Positions 1-5,972 of a stretch of 10,449 nt of DNA are shown here, one piece after another. This DNA comes from Stramenopiles sp. TOSAG23-2 (Eukaryota > Sar), in contig LT650015.1 in NCBI GenBank assembly GCA_900128395.1, forward strand, positions 1 to 10,449, given 5' to 3'. The translations under genes were made by a program, and so were the position numbers. Every line of letters begins with the position of its first letter. Positions within the stretch are counted from its first letter, which is position 1. The notes under the pieces were generated by a model that was given only the letters and a program-made list of their open reading frames with translations, had not been told where the DNA came from and ran no database searches.

Positions 1-410
1 AAAAGACTACTATACTTGATAGGGTTTGCAGCCAATACAGGCAATAGCTCCATCTTGCACACCTTTTAAGAAGATTTGAACCAACATTTGTTATTTTTTA
101 TATAGAATAATATAATAAACAAAAGATATATTGAATATTGAACATATACCTGTTACTACAAAGATCAAAGTAATCAAAGAAAGAAGTAAAGTATAGCTGT
201 TTACATCGTTTGGATTCGTTACATTTGTATTTATCACTTTATTCATTACTTTATTAAATATATACAATGAAGTGTAACGATAGTCCAATGAAAGATCAAT
301 TGGATTCAAGTGGTAGTCACTCTCCAGCACAAGACTTCATCAACCTTTGGCAAAGTGGCGCTTGTGATGAAGCAGCACACTCTTTTTTTTCTTTTTTGTT
401 TTCGTCATGT

Positions 411-455
411 TGGTTTGCACGTTTGCACGTCACGGTTTGCTGGTTTGCACGTTTG
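411..455. repeat. 30-bp-period direct repeat
   Basis: TGGTTTGCACGTTTG occurs at 411-425 and again, identical, at 441-455, giving an exact 30-bp period over one and a half units. Within it GGTTTGC appears three times (412-418, 434-440, 442-448) and GCACGT three times. The middle copy reads ACGTCA at 427-432, the core of a CRE/bZIP site. It lies about 370 bp upstream of the sulfatase start, so it could be a cluster of factor-binding sites or simply a decayed tandem repeat. Confidence 0.7.
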
Positions 456-489
456 TGAAGAAATTTTTGTATGATGATAAATTTTTTAG

Positions 490-605
490 CCTGGCCGAGT
501 TTTTTTTAAGGTACAACAAAAAAAAAAGCACCACACAGGTACCAGCCCGGCCAGGTATTAATACCTCGTAAAGGTGCAAAAATCTTAAAAAAACAAAAAA
601 GATTT
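490..605. repeat. Cluster of inverted repeats and a 14-bp palindrome
   Basis: Several dyads are packed here. CCTGGCCG (490-497) is matched by its reverse complement CGGCCAGG (548-555). T8 at 500-507 faces A10 at 518-527 across a 10-base gap. GCACC (528-532) faces GGTGC (573-577). AGGTATTAATACCT at 553-566 is a perfect palindrome. AAATCTT (580-586) is matched by AAGATTT (599-605). The G+C-rich arms stand out from the AT-rich surroundings. This may be a regulatory cluster or a remnant of a small foldback (MITE-like) element; I see no target-site duplication that would settle it. Confidence 0.6.
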
Positions 606-615
606 ATACTTACAC

Positions 616-625
616 TGGTATAAAT
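616..625 (+). promoter_or_regulatory. TATA-like box TGGTATAAAT
   Basis: TGGTATAAAT sits 208 bp upstream of the sulfatase ATG at 824. The identical ten bases recur at 5751-5760, 222 bp upstream of the second sulfatase's ATG. The same motif at a similar distance before two related genes supports a core-promoter role, but the transcription start is not visible in the sequence, and TATAAAT is easy to find by chance in AT-rich DNA. Confidence 0.35.
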
Positions 626-716
626 GCAAATTGATGAAGAAAAACAACAACAACAATTATTATTTCATTATTTATTATTATTTTTGAAAATACATATGGG
701 AATAAATAGTAATGTA

Positions 717-797
717 TAACATATTGGAACCTTCTATTGTATATTATTATTATTATATATAGTAACATATTGGAATCTGCCATTGTACAATATTATT
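717..797. repeat. 46-bp imperfect tandem duplication just upstream of the sulfatase start
   Basis: TAACATATTGGAA at 717-729 recurs exactly at 763-775, a 46-bp period. Similarity continues beyond it: ccttctattgtatattatt follows the first copy and tctgccattgtacaatatt follows the second. The duplication ends about 27 bp before the ATG at 824, so it probably lies in the 5' leader or proximal promoter. The second copy differs by several substitutions and a small insertion, so it is not brand new. Confidence 0.7.
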
Positions 798-823
798 GTA
801 ATTATTGTATACATATAAATAAG

Positions 824-2443
824 ATGAATTACAAAATTATTGTTGTCTATTTATTACTATTATTGATAAGCGTAACATTTGCAAATGGAAATCAACAGAA
901 AAAAAAACCAACGAATTTTTTAATATTATTAGCAGATGATCTTGGTTATGGTGATTTATCTGCATATGGTCATCCAACTAGTGAAACGGATAATTTAGAT
1001 CGTTTAGCATCTGAAGGTATGAAGTTTACACAGTTTTACAGTGCATCTCCAGTATGTAGTCCCTCACGTGCAGCAGTTGTTACCGGTAGACTGCCAGCAA
1101 GAAATGGTGTTTATTGCAAAAATAACACGGAACCTTGTACTGACCCTACTCAATCAGATTGTTGTAATGGTGTTTTTGTACCTGGATTTCCTGGCGGCTT
1201 GCCAAAAAGTGAAGTCACTTTTGCACGTGCTTTAAAAGATAACAAATGGAATGGTGTTACTGGCCTTATTGGAAAGTGGCATTTGGGTATGGATGAATAC
1301 ATGCCAACAAAACATGGCTTTGATTATTATTATGGCGTTCCACATGGTCTAGGGGCATGCCCATGTTCCTATTGTTTTGCTGGTGATCAAACGTGTTCAA
1401 TTAAATGTTCTCCCACTTTTGCTCCATGTCCAGTTTTTGAAAATGAAAAGATTGTTCAACAACCAGCTAATTTATTAACATTAGCATCTCAATATGTAGG
1501 AAAAGCAAATGAATTTATGTCAAACGCTGTCAACAATGGACAACCATTTCTTTTGCATTATTGTTCGCATCACACTCACTCTCCCCAGTTTGCTGGAGTT
1601 GATACAACAAATAAAACTCGTCGTGGTCGTTTTGGAGATAGTTTAGCAGAATTTGATCATTCAGTTGGTGAAATGATTGCAATGTTAAAAAAGTTAGACG
1701 TTTTGGATAATACACTCATCTGGATGTCATCTGATAATGGTCCCTCATTGAGAAATGAAATTAGAGGAGGCAATGCTGGTTTATTAAGATGTGGAAAAGG
1801 AACAACGTATGAAGGTGGAATGCGAGTGCCAGGGATTATAAGATGGCCTGCAGGTGGTATTGAATCTGGATCAATATGTAGAGAAGTTGTATCAACGTTA
1901 GATATTTTCCCAACGATTCTAAACATTGCTAATGATGATATTAATAAGAATAATAAGAATATGCCATCAACATTATCATCTGCAATATTAGATGGCTTTG
2001 ATATTTCCACCATGTTACATTCATCTTGTAATAGCGGCCCTGGTTTCCGTAATGGAAAGTTGATATATTATCCACAATTTGCAAGAAAAGATCGTGGATT
2101 GTTTGCTGTACGATCTGGAAGCACTAAAGTTCATTTTCATACGCGTGGATCTTTGCAAAGTGGACCACAAAATCCAGACATCACTTGTCGACCAACTGCA
2201 AATTTTAGTACACCAAATCCACCATTGAGCTATGATTTAGATTTGGATCCTTCGGAATGGTATGAATTAACCGGCGAAGCAGCGGAAGGTGCAATAGAAA
2301 AAGGTAAAGACGATATGAAGAAGCATTTAGAAAGAATGAATTGGTATCCATATCCTATGTTAAATAACGGATCGTTTAATCCAGCATTATGGCCTTGTGC
2401 AAAACCTGGTTGTACACCATTTCCAAGTTGTTGTGTGACATAA
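824..2443 (+). CDS. Secreted arylsulfatase A-like sulfatase
   Basis: A 539-residue type I sulfatase that would hydrolyse a sulfate ester in the lumen of the secretory/lysosomal pathway or outside the cell. Residues 1-20 are a signal peptide (short polar start, then a Leu/Ile/Val core ending near TFA-NG). The core is complete: metal ligands D38-D39 in LADDLGYGD; C78 in CSPSR, the cysteine converted to formylglycine, with R82; K151 and H153 in GKWHLG; H250 and H252 in SHHTH; D304-N305 in SSDNG; K325 in CGKGTTYEGG. The stretch from RGG to CGKGTTYEGG (314-332) is characteristic of arylsulfatase A rather than B, and the length fits that family. Cysteine-rich segments lie at 98-114 and 178-202 and the end is CAKPGC...SCC, suggesting disulfides. 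Sequons are at N100, N263, N460 and N515. The frame is open upstream to 737 but has no earlier ATG; ATG 824 places the signal peptide at the N-terminus. The substrate cannot be read from the sequence. Confidence 0.93.
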   Translation: MNYKIIVVYLLLLLISVTFANGNQQKKKPTNFLILLADDLGYGDLSAYGHPTSETDNLDRLASEGMKFTQFYSASPVCSPSRAAVVTGRLPARNGVYCKNNTEPCTDPTQSDCCNGVFVPGFPGGLPKSEVTFARALKDNKWNGVTGLIGKWHLGMDEYMPTKHGFDYYYGVPHGLGACPCSYCFAGDQTCSIKCSPTFAPCPVFENEKIVQQPANLLTLASQYVGKANEFMSNAVNNGQPFLLHYCSHHTHSPQFAGVDTTNKTRRGRFGDSLAEFDHSVGEMIAMLKKLDVLDNTLIWMSSDNGPSLRNEIRGGNAGLLRCGKGTTYEGGMRVPGIIRWPAGGIESGSICREVVSTLDIFPTILNIANDDINKNNKNMPSTLSSAILDGFDISTMLHSSCNSGPGFRNGKLIYYPQFARKDRGLFAVRSGSTKVHFHTRGSLQSGPQNPDITCRPTANFSTPNPPLSYDLDLDPSEWYELTGEAAEGAIEKGKDDMKKHLERMNWYPYPMLNNGSFNPALWPCAKPGCTPFPSCCVT

Positions 2444-2598
2444 AGAGAGAGAGAGAAGAGTAAAAAATATTTCGTGTTTCTTAAATAATGTGTATATGCG
2501 GAATAAAAAATACGAAAGCGTAATATAATTCTCTGGTATGATACGACTTCGTACATCTCACATTTATTTTCATACACACTACACCTCTTCTCTCTCAC
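2444..2598. terminator. Convergent 3' region with matched GA tracts and poly(A) signals
   Basis: This 155-bp gap separates two converging stop codons. GAGAGAGAAGAG at 2449-2460, right after the sulfatase TAA, is exactly complementary to CTCTTCTCTCTC at 2585-2596, right after the GH31 stop on the other strand. Both mRNAs therefore begin their 3' UTR with the same GA-rich sequence. A plus-strand AATAAA lies at 2502-2507, and a minus-strand one (TTTATT) at 2563-2568, about 30 nt past the GH31 stop. The assignment as poly(A) signals is inferred from motif and position. Confidence 0.5.
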
Positions 2599-5289
2599 TT
2601 AAAATGATATAGTACCCGATGTACCAATAGTTTTTACACCCGATTTTGTTTGTTTAACATTTTTACCATCAACAACTTCAAACATTGTAACATATACTTG
2701 AGTGAAAGTATGTGCATCGCCTTTGAAGGATCCACCAACTTTCCATGATAATGTTTTACTTTTATCGCTCCATTCATATGTAGTTGTTTTAATTGTACTA
2801 GTACTACCACTTTCATAATCCAACGTTTCACCATCATCCTCTACGAATACGAATGAACCATCAGCACCACTGTATACTTGCACTTCTAATGCGCCTCCTG
2901 GTAATGCATCTGAATATTGTACCACTGGAGCAAGAGGTATGACTCCACCTGCTAATACAAATGTTGGTATCGTATCCAATGCAACATTGTTATAATATTG
3001 TGTATTGGATCCAGAGTAAACATAGTTACCAGCTGCATCAGCTACGCCATTAAATACATACCATGTACCTTCAGGGAAATATACACGAGAAGCATTGTCT
3101 TGACTTGTTACAGGTGCAACCATTAAATGATCACCATCCATCCATTGAGAAGTCAATTCAGAAACTGTCGCATCAGTTGGAAATTCCATTAATAAAGGTC
3201 TCATCATTGGTTTTCCTACACCACTTTCCAAAATAGTTGAATCGTACATATGATGTGCTAGACTGTAATGGTATGGAATCAATTGATATCGCAAATTCAT
3301 TGATTTCCTCATAGAGTCTTGTGCATCACTTGGATAATTAAATGGGAAATGCGCAGTGTTGCCTAATTTACTGTGCACTCTCATTATTGGAATAAATGCA
3401 CTAACTTGGTACCAACGGGATAACAATAATGCACTTACATCACCACCATTAAAGCCGCCTGTGTCGCATGTAATATATGCAGTTCCTGCTAATTCCCAAT
3501 TCAATACATATCCAGGCGTTGCAACTAATGCATCCCATGTCACTGGAACATCACCAGTCCATGTTAAAGACCCTTGACGTTGCATACCAGGTGAATAAGA
3601 ACGATTAATAGTCCAAAAACGTTTCTTTTTGTCAAATTTTGCCAACATAGTTTGCTCCGCTTCGTTCCAATGGTAAAAGTTAAAATACGAACTTTCCCCT
3701 TCATCATTCCACCAAAAATCGACACCATCGGATAAAAAGTGTGACATTTGCGATGCATACCATTCCCTAACTTCCGGGATGCTGTAATTTAAATCACGCG
3801 CATTATATGCACTACCAGTACCTGCCTTTGGATCGACTAACCAACCTTTTGATTTTGCCATGGTTAACAATGCAGAATTACCAAGTCTTGGTTTTCTAAT
3901 ACCACCAAAACGTAAATTTAATTCAGAATGATAGGTTTTCAATTGATCAGTCGGTTGTGGGAATATGATGGAATTGTAATCAAAATCTTTAAATGATGGA
4001 GACCCTTGATCTGGTAAATTATAATCTGGTTCTGGGGTGTACCATTCAAAATCAGAAATCCATGCATCGATTGGATAATTACCAGAACGAAATTCTTTCA
4101 ATGTATTTAATACCGTATTAGAATCTTTCCAGCCCCAACGACATGCTAAGAAACCAAATGCGTAACGTGGTGGAATAGCTGGGCGTCCAATTAAATCCCA
4201 ATATTTAGATATCCCATCGCCCATATCATTTGATGGAATCAAATATAAATTGGCCACTGCACCAGTGATACTCCATTGTACTAAATTATTATTGTAATAA
4301 TCCCATGAGGCAGGATATTGAGAATAATCATTTTCATTGAAATTTTCCAAACTAACACCCAATGCGCTGTAACCATCCGTTGAATAATAATGTGGCACGT
4401 AAAATTGTGTATTACTAACAGATGGATTGGAATTAGTACGAGTCAATGTATTGGCATCGTTACCACCACTTCCACTACCATATAAAGATGCACTTAAGCT
4501 AGAGCCTAAATTAATACTTAACGTATTTTGTGGTGGTGGTGGTGGTGTAATTTTACCTCCAACGGTACGGTATTGAGCATTATGCGTTGAATGAACATTT
4601 TCCATTAACCAACAATTTTTACCATCCGGTGATTCATGACCTTTCGAAGCAAAGATCCATGTGTTACAATTGGTATTATTGTTACATGTTTCACAACATG
4701 ATTTTTGGTCATTCACATATAATCCATCTGGGAAATCTGGAACACGGTCACCAGACGATACATCACTATTTGGTAAAGGTGAATGACATAAATCTGTATT
4801 ATCAATTTTATGATTATCCTGACTTTTTTGTATCGAAGTGATACCACGCAATGTACGTTGTTGCTGTATTTCGCTTGACGATGTATATTCCGATAAATCA
4901 TCGGTCCATGTAATTTTTTTACCACTACTATCTAACATTTGAAAATGATTTGTTGTAGGGTCAATTTCAATGGATCCAAAAGAGGTTTTAATACCAGTAT
5001 ATTTACCATCGCTTACTTTTTGAAATGGTGCATTTTCTGTATGCTCTGCAACCATAACAGTATCTATTTTGCCAGCTTGCACGGAAGTATCGTATGAAAT
5101 AGATATACGAAAAGCGGATTTACCTTCAACTGCTAACTCTACAGTATGATTATTTTGTACATTTACAACAATTCCGTCTTCATTTTCTTGTACAATAAAT
5201 TGTTCCAATGATGATGTTGATGAAGATATTGTTGTAGCATTTGCTATGCAACATACAAACGATAGAAAAAAAATCGTTGTTACTTTCAT
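2599..5289 (-). CDS. Secreted GH31 glycoside hydrolase with PAN/apple-like insert
   Basis: An 896-residue retaining glycosidase of family 31 (alpha-glucosidase, alpha-xylosidase and related activities). Residues 1-18 are a signal peptide (MKVTTIFFLSFVCCIANA). The beta-rich N-terminal domain (about 25-370) is interrupted at 168-243 by a cysteine-rich block (C168, C198, C199, C202, C208, C226; CCETC...CNTW.F...CWLM) resembling a PAN/apple domain, followed by five prolines (249-253). The catalytic barrel starts at IPPRYAFG (372). D413 in ISDFEW fits the substrate-binding Asp; D529 in FWWNDEGE is the expected nucleophile; D580 in LTWTGD is the expected acid/base; DTGGF (609-613) and MRVHS (636-640) are further family landmarks. 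C-terminal beta domains run from about 700. The nucleophile motif keeps W-x-D-x-x-E but has Glu-Gly where many members have Met-Asn, so specificity is uncertain. The start is the only ATG giving the signal peptide. It converges with one sulfatase and diverges from the other. Confidence 0.92.
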   Translation of the reverse strand: MKVTTIFFLSFVCCIANATTISSSTSSLEQFIVQENEDGIVVNVQNNHTVELAVEGKSAFRISISYDTSVQAGKIDTVMVAEHTENAPFQKVSDGKYTGIKTSFGSIEIDPTTNHFQMLDSSGKKITWTDDLSEYTSSSEIQQQRTLRGITSIQKSQDNHKIDNTDLCHSPLPNSDVSSGDRVPDFPDGLYVNDQKSCCETCNNNTNCNTWIFASKGHESPDGKNCWLMENVHSTHNAQYRTVGGKITPPPPPQNTLSINLGSSLSASLYGSGSGGNDANTLTRTNSNPSVSNTQFYVPHYYSTDGYSALGVSLENFNENDYSQYPASWDYYNNNLVQWSITGAVANLYLIPSNDMGDGISKYWDLIGRPAIPPRYAFGFLACRWGWKDSNTVLNTLKEFRSGNYPIDAWISDFEWYTPEPDYNLPDQGSPSFKDFDYNSIIFPQPTDQLKTYHSELNLRFGGIRKPRLGNSALLTMAKSKGWLVDPKAGTGSAYNARDLNYSIPEVREWYASQMSHFLSDGVDFWWNDEGESSYFNFYHWNEAEQTMLAKFDKKKRFWTINRSYSPGMQRQGSLTWTGDVPVTWDALVATPGYVLNWELAGTAYITCDTGGFNGGDVSALLLSRWYQVSAFIPIMRVHSKLGNTAHFPFNYPSDAQDSMRKSMNLRYQLIPYHYSLAHHMYDSTILESGVGKPMMRPLLMEFPTDATVSELTSQWMDGDHLMVAPVTSQDNASRVYFPEGTWYVFNGVADAAGNYVYSGSNTQYYNNVALDTIPTFVLAGGVIPLAPVVQYSDALPGGALEVQVYSGADGSFVFVEDDGETLDYESGSTSTIKTTTYEWSDKSKTLSWKVGGSFKGDAHTFTQVYVTMFEVVDGKNVKQTKSGVKTIGTSGTISF
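4561..4788 (-). other. PAN/apple-like domain inside the GH31 gene
   Basis: This codes for residues 168-243 of the GH31 protein: six cysteines with spacing CC-x2-C-x5-C, then W.F and CWLM. That pattern matches short PAN/apple modules, which bind carbohydrate or protein. The five-proline tract at 4531-4545 follows directly, as a linker would. The insert splits what is normally a continuous N-terminal beta-sandwich in GH31 enzymes. Family assignment is from pattern only. Confidence 0.55.
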
Positions 5290-5492
5290 GATTATATCTA
5301 TATATATGATTAATTAATTAATGACGATACTGGATATTAAAACAATATGTATGTTGTTTCTCTATTCTCACACTGTATTCCTGACCAGGCTGAGGTTCTG
5401 CTGAATCTAAAACATAAATCCGGTGGTACGTGCGTACGCGTGCATAGCTATATGTACTATACAATAAATATTATGGTGATGACGTATACCGC

Positions 5493-5508
5493 GATCAACA
5501 TGTTGATC
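5493..5508. promoter_or_regulatory. Perfect 16-bp palindrome, candidate operator
   Basis: GATCAACATGTTGATC equals its own reverse complement with no spacer. It lies about 200 bp from the GH31 ATG and 465 bp from the second sulfatase ATG, 8 bp after a TGACGT core. A perfect dyad of this length is what a symmetric dimeric transcription factor would bind. No factor can be named from the sequence. Confidence 0.45.
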
Positions 5509-5750
5509 TGTAAGCAGTTGCGTAATAGAGGCCGATTTTCTGGTCAAAATTCAAAGAATTTATAAATAAGACTTTTATCTCCCCGCCTATCAACAGAAAC
5601 TTAGTATTATAACGAAATAAGATGTATTTCACATGATCTATTTTTATATAGATTTCTACTTGAGTGGGAAATTAGAATAGTCGTCTACTGTTAGAATACG
5701 TGATCGACGATCTGTCCACCGCCGTGCCAAAAAAAGATACTTGCCTTGCT

Positions 5751-5761
5751 TGGTATAAATA
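5751..5761 (+). promoter_or_regulatory. TATA-like box of the second sulfatase
   Basis: TGGTATAAATA lies 222 bp before the ATG at 5973. Its first ten bases are identical to 616-625 upstream of the first sulfatase, at nearly the same distance from that ATG. If used, transcription would start near 5780-5790, giving a leader of roughly 190 nt that contains the short upstream ORF at 5798. Confidence 0.35.
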
Positions 5762-5797
5762 ATAAATAAAGACGAAGGTGCGAAGAAGAAAAAAGAA

Positions 5798-5821
5798 ATG
5801 ACCAAACAACAAATGAAGTAG
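5798..5821 (+). other. Possible upstream ORF of 7 codons
   Basis: ATG at 5798-5800 in an A-rich context (AGAAATGACC) opens MTKQQMK and stops at TAG 5819-5821, 151 bp before the sulfatase start. If transcription starts at the TATA-like box at 5751, this ATG would be the first one scanned and could lower translation of the main frame. Its use is inference. Confidence 0.3.
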
Positions 5822-5972
5822 TTATAACGAAAAGTTAAAGCTTATATACGACAAACGCACATACGACATTTGATATACAGTATTTGTAATAAACAATCAC
5901 AATCATACAGAATAACAATACAAAGCAAGATACATATTTTAATACGTGTATATTTACTTTTAACAAAGAGAA

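Larger units (their letters stand above)
1..823. other. AT-rich upstream intergenic region with repeats and ambiguous gene scraps
   Basis: I see no gene I can defend here. The first 70 bases are richer in G+C than what follows and hold short open frames touching the left edge on both strands: a plus-strand frame ending in TAA at 67-69, a minus-strand frame opening with ATG near 53 and running off the edge, and a minus-strand frame ending in TAG at 10-12. Any of these could be the end of a neighbouring gene; the sequence does not decide. A 63-codon plus frame at 267-458 looks protein-like in its first 38 codons, then degenerates into T-runs and a repeat. From about 380 the region is homopolymer tracts, direct repeats, dyads and (CAA)n/(TTA)n stretches leading into the promoter of the sulfatase gene at 824. 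Confidence 0.6.
5290..5972. promoter_or_regulatory. Shared divergent promoter region of GH31 and the second sulfatase
   Basis: These 683 bp separate two genes transcribed away from each other and must hold both promoters. Visible elements are an alternating TA/TTAA stretch at 5292-5322 next to the GH31 ATG; GCGTACGC at 5432-5439; TGACGT at 5480-5485 (a CRE/bZIP core); a 16-bp palindrome at 5493-5508; ATTTATAAAT at 5558-5567, which reads as a TATA-like box on both strands; a hairpin ATCTAT/ATAGAT at 5636-5653; GATCGACGATC at 5702-5712; and a TATA-like box at 5751-5760. A 72-codon frame at 5347-5565 has no recognisable protein features and I take it as chance. Confidence 0.6.

Noticed and set aside
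411-455. CRISPR-like array
   Set aside because: Only one and a half repeat units, no spacers, and the context is eukaryotic.
737-823. Extending the first sulfatase upstream to 737
   Set aside because: The extra 29 codons have no ATG (the frame begins at TTG), are AT-driven Ile/Tyr-rich sequence inside a tandem repeat, and would bury the signal peptide.
1657-2013. 118-codon minus-strand frame inside the first sulfatase
   Set aside because: It lies entirely over the conserved active-site region of the sulfatase and has no features of its own.
2230-2598. 122-codon minus-strand frame opposite the end of the first sulfatase
   Set aside because: It is the antisense of well-conserved sulfatase codons and of the 3' UTR; no domain or signal peptide is seen.
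4587-4841. 84-codon plus-strand frame over the PAN-like insert
   Set aside because: It is the antisense shadow of the GH31 gene; rich in His and Tyr from complemented codons.
5347-5565. 72-codon plus-strand frame in the divergent promoter
   Set aside because: No recognisable domain, no coding-like composition, and it spans the palindrome and TATA-like elements.
5636-5653. Hairpin ATCTAT/ATAGAT as a regulatory RNA
   Set aside because: Six A/T-rich base pairs are expected by chance in DNA of this composition.
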